DNA of 64,000 bases. It comes from Prosopocoilus inquinatus. Lineage: Eukaryota > Arthropoda > Insecta > Coleoptera > Lucanidae. Position numbers and translations under genes: made by a program. The notes beneath the pieces are model-generated. The model was not told the origin of the DNA. It was given only the letters and a program-made list of their open reading frames with translations, and made no database searches. The stretch covers positions 62,001 to 126,000 of the forward strand of contig JAYKNF010000032.1 of the NCBI GenBank assembly GCA_036172665.1, in the 5' to 3' direction. Positions 50,331 to 63,300 of this stretch are shown here, in pieces (the first letter of the stretch is position 1; each line of letters begins with the position of its first letter).

Positions 50331-53300
50331 CTGGAAATAGTTTTAAACGAAACAACACGTATTAGCGTTGTTCCTGTGCTGTATCTAATCGATACTTACT
50401 TATCTATCATGTTATTTGACGTTTCGATGGACTCCAGTAACTCTGATGTGAGATACGAAGTTTTCGGACGCAGCAGAAGCTGGAAATAGTTTTAAACGAA
50501 ACAACACGTATTAGCGTTGTTCCGGTGATGTATCTAATCGATCCTTACTCATCTATCATGTTATTTGACGTTTGGATGGACTCCAGTAACTCTGATGTGA
50601 GATACAAAGTTTTTGGACGCAGCAGGAGCTGGAAATAGTTTTAAACGAAACAACACGTATTAGCGTTGTTCCTGTGCTGTATCTAATCGATCCTTACTTA
50701 TCTATCATGTTATTTGACGTTTGGATGGACTCCAGTAACTCTGATGTGAGATACGACGTTTTCGGACGCAGCAGAAGCTGGAAATAGTTTTAAACGAAGC
50801 AACACGTATTAGCGTTGTTCCTGTGATGTATCTAATCGATCCTTACTCATCTATCATGTTATTTGACGTTTGGGTGGACTCCAGTGAGTCTGATGTGAAA
50901 TACAAAGTTTTGGGACGCAGCAGGAGCTGGAAATAGTTTTAAACGAAACAACACGCATTAGCGTTGTTCCTGTGATGTATCTAATCGATCCTTACTCATC
51001 TATCATGTTATTTGACGTTTCGATGGACTCCAGTAACTCTGATGTGAGATACGACGTTTCCGGACGCAGCAGAAGCTGGAAATAGTATTAAACGAAACAA
51101 CACGTATTAGCGTTGTTCCTGTGATGTATCTAATCGATCCTTACTCATCTATCATGTTATTTGACGTTTGGATGGACTCCAGTAACTAGGATGAGAGATA
51201 CAAAGATTTCGGACGCAGCAGAAGCTGGAAATAGTTTTGAACGAAACAACACCTATTACCGTTGTTCCTGTGATGTATCTAAACGATCCTTACTTATCTA
51301 ACATGTTATTTAACGTTTGGATACACTCCAGTAAGTCTGATGTGAGATACAAAGTTTTTGGACGCAGCAGGAGCTGGAAATAGTTTGAAACGAAACAACA
51401 CGTATTAGCGTTGTTCCTGTGCTGTATCTAATCGATCCTTACTTATCTATCATGTTATTTGACGTTTGGATGGACTCCAGTAACCCTGACGTGAGATACG
51501 AAGTTCTCGGACGCAGCAGAAGCTGGAAATAGTTTTAAACGAAACAACACGCATTAGCGTTGTTCCTGTGATGTATCTAATCGATCCTTACTCATCTATC
51601 ATGTTATTTGGCGTTACGATGGACTCCAGTAACTTAGATGTGAGATACGAAGTTCTCGGACGCAGCTGAAGCTAGAAATAGTTTTAAACGAAACAACATG
51701 CATTAGCGTTGTTCCTGTGATGTATCTAATCGATCCTTACTTATCTATCATGTTATTTGACGTTTGGATGGACCCCAGTAACCCTGACTTGAGATACGAA
51801 GTTCTCGGACGCAGCCGAAGCTGGAAATAGTTTTAAACGAAACAACACGTATTAGCGTTGTTCCTGTGCTGTATCTAATCGATCCTTACTTATCTATCAT
51901 GTTATTTGGCGTTTCGATGGACTCCAGTAGCTCTGATGTGAGATACGACGTTTTCGGACGCAGCAGAAGCTGGAAATAGTTTTAAACGAAACAACACGCA
52001 TTAGCGTTGTTCCTGTGATGTATCTAATCGATCCTTACTTAGCTACTATGTTATTTGACGTTTCGATGGACTCCAGTAACTCTAATGTGAGATACGACGT
52101 TTTCGGACGCAGCAGAAGCTGGAAATAGTTTTAAACGAAACAACACGTATTAGCGTTGTTCCTGTGATGTATATAATCGATCCTTACTCATCTATCATGT
52201 TATTTGACGTTTGGATGGACTCCAGTAACTCTGATGAGAAATACAAAGATTTCGGAAGCAGCAGAAGCTGGAAATAGTTTTGAACGAAACACCACCTATT
52301 AGCGTTGTTCCTGTGATGTATCTAAACGATCCTTACTTATCTAACATGTTATTTGACGTTTGGATGGACTCCAGTATGTCTGATGTGAGATACAAAGTTT
52401 TTGGACGCAGCAGGAGCTGGAAATAGTTTTAAACGAAACACCACGTATTAGCGTTGTTCCTGTGCTGTATCTAATCGATCCTTACTTATCTATCATGTTA
52501 TTTAACGTTTGGATACACTCCAGTAAGTCTGATGTGAGATACAAAGTTTTTGGACGCAGCAGGAGCTGGAAATAGTTTTAAACGAAACAACACGTATTAG
52601 CATTGTTCCTGTGGTGTATCTAAACGATCCTTACTTATCTAACATGTTATTTGACGTTTGGATGGACTCCAGTGTGTCTGATGTGAGATACAAAGTTTTG
52701 GGACGCAGCAGGAGCTGGAAATAGTTTTAATCGAAACAACACATATTAGCGTTGTTCCTGTAATGTATCTAATCGATCCTTACTCATCTATCATGTTATT
52801 TGACGTTTGGACAGACTCCAGTAACTCTGATGTGAGACACAAAGTTATCGGACGCAGCAGAAGCTGGAAATAGTTTTGAACGAAACAACACGTATTAGCG
52901 TTGTTCCTGTGATGTATCTAAACGATCCTTACTTATCTAACATGTTATTTGACGTTTGGATGGACTCCAGTAAGTCTGATGTGAGATACAAAGTTTTTGG
53001 ACGCAGCAGGAGCTGGAAATAGTGTTAAACGAAACAACACGTATTAGCATTGTTCCTGTGCTGTATCTAATCGATACTTACTTATCTATCATGTTATTTG
53101 ACGTTTCGATGGACTCCAGTAACTCTGATGTGAGATACAAAGTTTTTGGACGCAGCAGGAGCTGGAAATAGTTTTAAACGAAACAACACGTATTAGCGTT
53201 GTTCCTGTGCTGTATCTAATCGATCCTTACTTATCTATCATGTTATTTGACGTTTGGATTAACTCCAGTAACTCTGATGTGAGATACGACGTTTTCGGAC

Positions 53301-53593
53301 GCAGCAGAAGCTGGAAATAGTTTTAAACGAAACAACACGTATTAGCGTTGTTCCTGTGATGTATCTAATCGATCCTTACTCATCTATCATGTTATTTGAC
53401 GTTTGAGTGGACTCCAGTAACTCTGATGAGAGATACAAAGATTTCGGACGCAGCAGAAGCTGGAATTACTTTTGAACGATACACCACCTATTAGCGTTGT
53501 TCCTGTGATGTATCTAAACGATCCTTACTTATCTAACATGTTATTTGACGTTTGGATGGACTCCAGTGTGCCTGATGTGAGATACAAAGTTTT
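50316..53593 (+). repeat. 22-monomer (3278-bp) tandem duplication, copy 1
   Basis: It is directly followed by a near-identical copy at +3278 bp (22 x 149). Shared private variants: 'gtgagacacaaag' 52834/56112, 'cggtgatg' 50523/53801, 'ccagtatgtctg' near 52372/55650, 'cctgtggtgtatc' near 52609/55887, 'ttttaatcgaaac' near 52727/56005 and 'ccagtgtgcctg' near 53570/56848. The left limit is a mismatch near 50315/53593 (tttttgg versus ttttggg). Confidence 0.93.
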
Positions 53594-56500
53594 GGGACGC
53601 AGCAGGAGCTGGAAATAGTTTTAAACGAAACAACACGTATTAGCGTTGTTCCTGTGCTGTATCTAATCGATACTTACTTATCTATCATGTTATTTGACGT
53701 TTCGATGGACTCCAGTAACTCTGATGTGAGATACGAAGTTTTCGGACGCAGCAGAAGCTGGAAATAGTTTTAAACGAAACAACACGTATTAGCGTTGTTC
53801 CGGTGATGTATCTAATCGATCCTTACTCATCTATCATGTTATTTGACGTTTGGATGGACTCCAGTAACTCTGATGTGAGATACAAAGTTTTTGGACGCAG
53901 CAGGAGCTGGAAATAGTTTTAAACGAAACAACACGTATTAGCGTTGTTCCTGTGCTGTATCTAATCGATCCTTACTTATCTATCATGTTATTTGACGTTT
54001 GGATGGACTCCAGTAACTCTGATGTGAGATACGACGTTTTCGGACGCAGCAGAAGCTGGAAATAGTTTTAAACGAAGCAACACGTATTAGCGTTGTTCCT
54101 GTGATGTATCTAATCGATCCTTACTCATCTATCATGTTATTTGACGTTTGGGTGGACTCCAGTGAGTCTGATGTGAAATACAAAGTTTTGGGACGCAGCA
54201 GGAGCTGGAAATAGTTTTAAACGAAACAACACGCATTAGCGTTGTTCCTGTGATGTATCTAATCGATCCTTACTCATCTATCATGTTATTTGACGTTTCG
54301 ATGGACTCCAGTAACTCTGATGTGAGATACGACGTTTCCGGACGCAGCAGAAGCTGGAAATAGTATTAAACGAAACAACACGTATTAGCGTTGTTCCTGT
54401 GATGTATCTAATCGATCCTTACTCATCTATCATGTTATTTGACGTTTGGATGGACTCCAGTAACTAGGATGAGAGATACAAAGATTTCGGACGCAGCAGA
54501 AGCTGGAAATAGTTTTGAACGAAACAACACCTATTACCGTTGTTCCTGTGATGTATCTAAACGATCCTTACTTATCTAACATGTTATTTAACGTTTGGAT
54601 ACACTCCAGTAAGTCTGATGTGAGATACAAAGTTTTTGGACGCAGCAGGAGCTGGAAATAGTTTGAAACGAAACAACACGTATTAGCGTTGTTCCTGTGC
54701 TGTATCTAATCGATCCTTACTTATCTATCATGTTATTTGACGTTTGGATGGACTCCAGTAACCCTGACGTGAGATACGAAGTTCTCGGACGCAGCAGAAG
54801 CTGGAAATAGTTTTAAACGAAACAACACGCATTAGCGTTGTTCCTGTGATGTATCTAATCGATCCTTACTCATCTATCATGTTATTTGGCGTTACGATGG
54901 ACTCCAGTAACTTAGATGTGAGATACGAAGTTCTCGGACGCAGCTGAAGCTAGAAATAGTTTTAAACGAAACAACATGCATTAGCGTTGTTCCTGTGATG
55001 TATCTAATCGATCCTTACTTATCTATCATGTTATTTGACGTTTGGATGGACCCCAGTAACCCTGACTTGAGATACGAAGTTCTCGGACGCAGCCGAAGCT
55101 GGAAATAGTTTTAAACGAAACAACACGTATTAGCGTTGTTCCTGTGCTGTATCTAATCGATCCTTACTTATCTATCATGTTATTTGGCGTTTCGATGGAC
55201 TCCAGTAGCTCTGATGTGAGATACGACGTTTTCGGACGCAGCAGAAGCTGGAAATAGTTTTAAACGAAACAACACGCATTAGCGTTGTTCCTGTGATGTA
55301 TCTAATCGATCCTTACTTAGCTACTATGTTATTTGACGTTTCGATGGACTCCAGTAACTCTAATGTGAGATACGACGTTTTCGGACGCAGCAGAAGCTGG
55401 AAATAGTTTTAAACGAAACAACACGTATTAGCGTTGTTCCTGTGATGTATATAATCGATCCTTACTCATCTATCATGTTATTTGACGTTTGGATGGACTC
55501 CAGTAACTCTGATGAGAAATACAAAGATTTCGGAAGCAGCAGAAGCTGGAAATAGTTTTGAACGAAACACCACCTATTAGCGTTGTTCCTGTGATGTATC
55601 TAAACGATCCTTACTTATCTAACATGTTATTTGACGTTTGGATGGACTCCAGTATGTCTGATGTGAGATACAAAGTTCTTGGACGCAGCAGGAGCTGGAA
55701 ATAGTTTTAAACGAAACACCACGTATTAGCGTTGTTCCTGTGCTGTATCTAATCGATCCTTACTTATCTATCATGTTATTTAACGTTTGGATACACTCCA
55801 GTAAGTCTGATGTGAGATACAAAGTTTTTGGACGCAGCAGGAGCTGGAAATAGTTTTAAACGAAACAACACGTATTAGCATTGTTCCTGTGGTGTATCTA
55901 AACGATCCTTACTTATCTAACATGTTATTTGACGTTTGGATGGACTCCAGTGTGTCTGATGTGAGATACAAAGTTTTGGGACGCAGCAGGAGCTGGAAAT
56001 AGTTTTAATCGAAACAACACATATTAGCGTTGTTCCTGTAATGTATCTAATCGATCCTTACTCATCTATCATGTTATTTGACGTTTGGACAGACTCCAGT
56101 AACTCTGATGTGAGACACAAAGTTATCGGACGCAGCAGAAGCTGGAAATAGTTTTGAACGAAACAACACGTATTAGCGTTGTTCCTGTGATGTATCTAAA
56201 CGATCCTTACTTATCTAACATGTTATTTGACGTTTGGATGGACTCCAGTAAGTCTGATGTGAGATACAAAGTTTTTGGACGCAGCAGGAGCTGGAAATAG
56301 TGTTAAACGAAACAACACGTATTAGCATTGTTCCTGTGCTGTATCTAATCGATACTTACTTATCTATCATGTTATTTGACGTTTCGATGGACTCCAGTAA
56401 CTCTGATGTGAGATACAAAGTTTTTGGACGCAGCAGGAGCTGGAAATAGTTTTAAACGAAACAACACGTATTAGCGTTGTTCCTGTGCTGTATCTAATCG

Positions 56501-56871
56501 ATCCTTACTTATCTATCATGTTATTTGACGTTTGGATTAACTCCAGTAACTCTGATGTGAGATACGACGTTTTCGGACGCAGCAGAAGCTGGAAATAGTT
56601 TTAAACGAAACAACACGTATTAGCGTTGTTCCTGTGATGTATCTAATCGATCCTTACTCATCTATCATGTTATTTGACGTTTGAGTGGACTCCAGTAACT
56701 CTGATGAGAGATACAAAGATTTCGGACGCAGCAGAAGCTGGAAATACTTTTGAACGATACACCACCTATTAGCGTTGTTCCTGTGATGTATCTAAACGAT
56801 CCTTACTTATCTAACATGTTATTTGACGTTTGGATGGACTCCAGTGTGCCTGATGTGAGATACAAAGTTTT
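53594..56871 (+). repeat. 22-monomer tandem duplication, copy 2
   Basis: Second copy. I noticed two differences from copy 1 in 3278 bp: 'aaagttcttgg' near 55674 against 'aaagtttttgg', and 'ctggaaatact' near 56739 against 'ctggaattact' near 53461. Identity continues past the nominal end for 78 bp, to a mismatch at 53672/56950 (gatactt versus gatcctt). The exchange that made the duplication therefore occurred somewhere in 53594-53671. Confidence 0.92.
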
Positions 56872-59323
56872 GGGACGCAGCAGGAGCTGGAAATAGTTTT
56901 AAACGAAACAACACGTATTAGCGTTGTTCCTGTGCTGTATCTAATCGATCCTTACTTATCTATCATGTTATTTGACGTTTGGATGGACTCCAGTAACCCT
57001 GACGTGAGATACGAAGTTCTCGGACGCAGCAGAAGTTGGAAATAGTTTTAAACGAAGCAACAGGCATTAGCGTTGTTCCTGTGATGTATCTAATCGATCC
57101 TTACTCATCTATCATGTTATTTGACGTTTCGATGGACTCCAGTAACTCTGATGTGAGATACGACGTTTCCGGACGCAGCAGAAGCTGGAAATAGTATTAA
57201 ACGAAACAACACGTATTAGCGTTGTTCCTGTGATGTATCTAATCGATCCTTACTCATCTATCATGTTATTTGACGTTTGGATGGACTCCAGTAACTAGGA
57301 AGAGAGATAGAAAGATTTCGGACGCAGCAGAAGCTGGAAATAGTTTTGAACGAAACAACACCTATTAGCGTTGTTCCTGTGATGTATCTAAACGATCCTT
57401 ACTTATCTAACATGTTATTTAACGTTTGGATACACTCCAGTAAGTCTGATGTGAGATACAAAGTTTTTGGACGCAGCAGGAGCTGGAAATAGTTTTAAAC
57501 GAAACAACACGTATTAGCGTTGTTCCTGTGCTGTATCTAATCGATACTTACTTATCTATCATGTTATTTGACGTTTCGATGGACTCCAGTAACTCTGATG
57601 TGAGATACGAAGTTTTCGGACGCAGCAGAAGCTGGAAATAGTTTTAAACGAAACAACACGTATTAGCGTTGTTCCGGTGATGTATCTAATCGATCCTTAC
57701 TCATCTATCATGTTATTTGACGTTTGGATGGACTCCAGTAACTCTGATGTGAGATACAAAGTTTTTGGACGCAGCAGGAGCTGGAAATAGTTTTAAACGA
57801 AACAACACGTATTAGCGTTGTTCCTGTGCTGTATCTAATCGATCCTTACTTATCTATCATGTTATTTGACGTTTGGATGGACTCCAGTAACTCTGATATG
57901 AGATACGACGTTTTCGGACGCAGCAGAAGCTGGAAATAGTTTTAAACGAAACAACACGTATTAGCGTTGTTCCTGTGATGTATCTAATCGATCCTTACTC
58001 ATCTATCATGTTATTTGACGTTTGGGTGGACTCCAGTGAGTCTGATGTGAGATACAAAGTTTTGGGACGCAGCAGGAGCTGGAAATAGTTTTAAACGAAA
58101 CAACACGCATTAGCGTTGTTCCTGTGATGTATCTAATCGATCCTTACTCATCTATCACGTTATTTGACGTTTCGATGGACTCCAGTAACTCTGATGTGAG
58201 ATACGACGTTTCCGGACGCAGCAGAAGCTGGAAATAATATTAAACGAAACAACACGTATTAGCGTTGTTCCTGTGATGTATCTAATCGATCCTTACTCAT
58301 CTATCATGTTATTTGACGTTTGGATGGACTCCAGTAACTAGGATGAGAGATACAAAGATTTCGGACGCAGCAGAAGCTGGAAATAGTTTTGAAGGAAACA
58401 ACACCTATTAGCGTTGTTCCTGTGATGTATCTAAACGATCCTTACTTATCTAACATGTTATTTAACGTTTGGATACACTCCAGTAAGTCTGATGTGAGAT
58501 ACAAAGTTTTTGGACGCAGCAGGAGCTGGAAATAGTTTTAAACGAAACAACACGTATTAGCGTTGTTCCTGTGCTGTATCTAATCGATCCTTACTTATCT
58601 ATCATGTTATTTGACGTATGGATGGACTCCAGTAACCCTGACGTGAGATACGAAGTTCTCGGACGCAGCAGAAGCTGGAAATAGTTTTAAACGAAACAAC
58701 ACGCATTAGCGTTGTTCCTGTGATGTATCTAATCGATCCTTACTCATCTATCATGTTATTTGGCGTTACGATGGACTCCAGTAACTTAGATGTGAGATAC
58801 GAAGTTCTCGGACGCAGCTGAAGCTAGAAATAGTTTTAAACGAAACAACATGCATTAGCGTTGTTCCTGTGATGTATCTAATCGATCCTTACTTATCTAT
58901 CATGTTATTTGACGTTTGGATGGACTCCAGTAACCCTGACTTGAGATACGAAGTTCTCGGACGCAGCCGAAGCTGGAAATAGTTTTAAACGAAACAACAC
59001 GTATTAGCGTTGTTCCTGTGCTGTATCTAATCGTTCCTTACTTATCTATCATGTTATTTGGCGTTTCGATGGACTCCAGTAGCTCTGATGTGGGATACGA
59101 CGTTTTCGGACGCAGCAGAAGCTGGAAATAGTTTTAAACGAAACAACACGCATTAGCGTTGTTCCTGTGATGTATCTAATCGATCCTTACTTAGCTACTA
59201 TGTTATTTGACGTTTCGATGGACTCCAGTAACTCTAATGTGAGATACGACGTTTTCGGACGCAGCAGAAGCTGGAAATAGTTTTAAACGAAACAACACGT
59301 ATTAGCGTTGTTCCTGTGATGTA
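56872..59323 (+). repeat. Large-HOR copy related to 27.4-30.0 kb
   Basis: It matches at 29498 bp (198 units minus 4 bp), for example the rare 'ctgatatgag' at about 57894/28396. Because two 2-bp-deletion units lie between, the offset is 4 bp short of a whole multiple. By 59323/29974 the offset is 29349: one of the two consecutive 'ggcgttacgatgg' units present at 29.2-29.5 kb is absent near 58.8 kb. Confidence 0.82.
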
Positions 59324-60310
59324 TATAATCGATCTTTACTCATCTATCATGTTATTTGACGTTTGGATGGACTCCAGTAACTCTGATGAGAAATACAAAG
59401 ATTTCGTAAGCAGCAGAAGCTGGAAATAGTTTTGAACGAAACACCACCTATTAGCGTTGTTCCTGTGATGTATCTAAACGATCCTTACTTATCTAACATG
59501 TTATTTGACGTTTGGATGGACTCCAGTAAGTCTGATGTGAGATACAAAGTTTTTGGACGCAGCAGGAGCTGGAAATAGTTTTAAACGAAACAACACGTAT
59601 TAGCGTTGTTCCTGTGCTGTGTCTAATCGATCCTTACTTATCTATCATGTTATTTGACGTTTGGATTAACTCCAGTAACTCTGATGTGAGATACGACGTT
59701 TTCGGACGCAGCAGAAGCTGGAAATAGTTTTAAACGAAACAACACGTATTAGCGTTGTTCCTGTGATGTATCTAATCGATCCTTACTCATCTATCATGTT
59801 ATTTGACGTTTGAGTGGACTCCAGTAACTCTGATGAGAGATACAAAGATTTCGGACGCAGCAGAAGCTGGAAATACTTTTGAACGATACACCACCTATTA
59901 GCGTTGTTCCTGTGATGTATCTAAAGGATCCTTACTTATCTAACATGTTATTTGACGTTTGGATGGACTCCAGTGTGCCTGATGTGAGATACAAAGTTTT
60001 GGGACGCAGCAGGAGCTGGAAATAGTTTTAAACGAAACAACACGTATTAGCGTTGTTCCTGTGCTGTATCTAATCGATCCTTACTTATCTATCATGTTAT
60101 TTGACGTTTGGATGGACTCCAGTAACCCTGACGTGAGATACGAAGTTCTCGGACGCAGCAGAAGCTGGAAATAGTTTTAAACGAAGCAACAGGCATTAGC
60201 GTTGTTCCTGTGATGTATCTAATCGATCCTTACTCATCTATCATGTTATTTGACGTTTCGATGGACTCCAGTAACTCTGATGTGAGATACGACGTTTCCG
60301 GACGCAGCTG
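59324..60310 (+). repeat. Shortened HOR segment ending in a chimeric unit
   Basis: Near 59600 a 'gtaagtctg' unit is followed at once by a 'ggattaactcc' unit, whereas the related 26.1-27.1 kb segment has several more units between. At about 60295-60312 the sequence passes from 'gacgtttccggacgcag' to 'ctgaagctag', fusing two subtypes normally found in separate monomers. Both are whole-unit deletions by register. Confidence 0.75.
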
Positions 60311-63300
60311 AAGCTAGAAATAGTTTTAAACGAAACAACATGCATTAGCGTTGTTCCTGTGATGTATCTAATCGATCCTTACTCATCTATCATGTTATTT
60401 GGCGTTACGATGGACTCCAGTAACTTAGATGTGAGATACGAAGTTCTCGGACGCAGCTGAAGCTAGAAATAGTTTTAAACGAAACAACTTGCATTAGCGT
60501 TGTTCCTGTGATGTATCTAATCGATCCTTACTTATCTATCATGTTATTTGACGTTTGGATGGACTCCAGTAACCCTGACTTGAGATACGAAGTTCTCGGA
60601 CGCAGCCGAAGCTGGAAATAGTTTTAAACGAAACAACACGTATTAGCATTGTTCCTGTGCTGTATCTAATCGATCCTTACTTATCTATCATGTTATTTGG
60701 CGTTTCGATGGACTCCAGTAGCTCTGATGTGAGATACGACGTTTTCGGACGCAGCAGAAGCTGGAAATAGTTTTAAACGAAACAACACGCATTAGCGTTG
60801 TTCCTGTGATGTATCTAATCGATCCTTACTTAGCTACTATGTTATTTGACGTTTCGATGGACTCAAGTAACTCTAATGTGAGATACGACGTTTTCGGACG
60901 CAGCAGAAGCTGGAAATAGTTTTAAACGAAACAACACGTATTAGCGTTGTTCCTGTGATGTATATAATCGATCCTTACTCATCTATCATGTTATTTGACG
61001 TTTGGATGGACTCCAGTAACTCTGATGAGAAATACAAAGATTTCGGAAGCAGCAGAAGCTGGAAATAGTTTTGAACGAAACACCACCTATTAGCGTTGTT
61101 CCTGTGATGTATCTAAACGATCCTTACTTATCTAACATGTTATCTGACGTTTGGATGGACTCCAGTAAGTCTGATGTGAGATACAAAGTTTTTGGACGCA
61201 GCAGGAGCTGGAAATAGTTTTAAACGAAACACCACGTATTAGCGTTGTTCCTGTGCTGTATATAATCGATCCTTACTTATCTATCATGTTATTTAACGTT
61301 TGGATACACTCCAGTAAGTCTGATGTGAGATACAAAGTTTTTGGACGCAGCAGGAGCTGGAAATAGTTTTAAACGAAACAACACGTATTAGCGTTGTTCC
61401 TGTGATGTATCTAAACGATCCTTACTTATCTAACATGTTATTTGACGTTTGGATGGACTCCAGTGTGTCTGATGTGAGATACAAAGTTTTGGGACGCAGC
61501 AGGAGCTGGAAATAGTTTTAAACGAAACAACACATATTAGCGTTGTTCCTGTAATGTATCTAATCGATCCTTACTCATCTATCATGTTATTTGACTTTTG
61601 GACAGACTCCAGTAACTCTGATGTGAGATACAAAGTTATCGGACGCAGCAGAAGCTGGAAATAGTTTTGAACGAAACAACACGTATTAGCGTTGTTCCTG
61701 TGATGTATCTAAACGATCCTTACTTATCTAACATGTTATTTGACGTTTGGATGGACTCCAGTAAGTCTGATGTGAGATACAAAGTTTTTGGACGCAGCAG
61801 GAGCTGGAAATAGTGTTAAACGAAACAACACGTATTAGCGTTGTTCCTGTGCTGTATCTAATCGATACTTACTTATCTATCATGTTATTTGACGTTTCGA
61901 TGGACTCCAGTAACTCTGATGTGAGATACGAAGTTTTCGGACGTAGCAGAAGCTGGAAATAGTTTTAAACGAAACAACACGTATTAGCGTTGTTCCTGTG
62001 ATGTATCTAATCGATCCTTACTCATCTATCATGTTATTTGACGTTTGGATGGACTCCAGTAACTCTGATGTGAGATACAAATTTTTTGGACGCAGCAGGA
62101 GCTGGAAATAGTTTTAAACGAAACAACACGTATTAGCGTTGTTCCTGTGCTGTATCTAATCGATCCTTACTTATCTATCATGTTATTTGACGTTTGGATG
62201 GACTCCAGTAAGTCTGATGTGAGATACAATGTTTTTGGACGCAGCAGGAGCTGGAAATAGTTTTAAACGAAACAACACGTATTAGCGTTGTTCCTGTGCT
62301 GTATCTAATCGATACTTACTTATCTATCATGTTATTTGACGTTTCGATGGACTCCAGTAACTCTGATGTGAGATACGAAGTTTTCGGACGCAGCAGAAGC
62401 TGGAAATAGTTTTAAATGAAACAACACGTATTAGCGTTGTTCCTGTGATGTATCTAATCGATCCTTACTCATCTATCATGTTATTTGACGTTTGGATGGA
62501 CTCCAGTAACTCTGATGTGAGATACAAAGTTTTTGGACGCAGCAGGAGCTGGAAATAGTTTTAAACGAAACAACACGAATTAGCGTTGTTCCTGTGCTAT
62601 ATCTAATCGATCCTTACTTATCTATCATGTTATTTGACGTTTGGATTAACTCCAGTAACTCTGATGTGAGATACGACGTTTTCGGACGCAGCAGAAGCTG
62701 GAAATAGTTTTAAACTAAACAACACGTATTAGCGTTGTTCCTGTGATGTATCTAATCGATCCTTACTCATCTATCATGTTATTTGACGTTTGGATGGACT
62801 CCAGTAACTCTGATGTGAGATACAAAGTTTTTGGACGCAGCAGGAGCTGGAAATAGTTTTAAACGAAACAACACGTATTAGCGTTGTTCCTGTGCTGTAT
62901 CTAATCGATACTTACTTATCTATCATGTTATTTGACGTTTCGATGGACTCCAGTAACTCTGATGTGAGATACGACGTTTCCGGACGCAGCAGAAGCTGGA
63001 AATAGTATTAAACGAAACAACACGTATTAGCGTTGTTCCTGTGATGTATCTAATCGATCCTTACTCATCTATCATGTTACTTGACGTTTGGATGGACTCC
63101 AGTAACTAGGATGAGAGATACAAAGATTTCGGACGCAGCAGAAGCTGGAAATACTTTTGAACGAAACAACACCTATTAGCATTGTTCCTGTGATGTATCT
63201 AAACGATCCTTACTTATCTAACATGTTATTTAACGTTTGGATACACTCCAGTAAGTCTGATGTGAGATACAAAGTTTTTGGACGCAGCAGGAGCTGGAAA

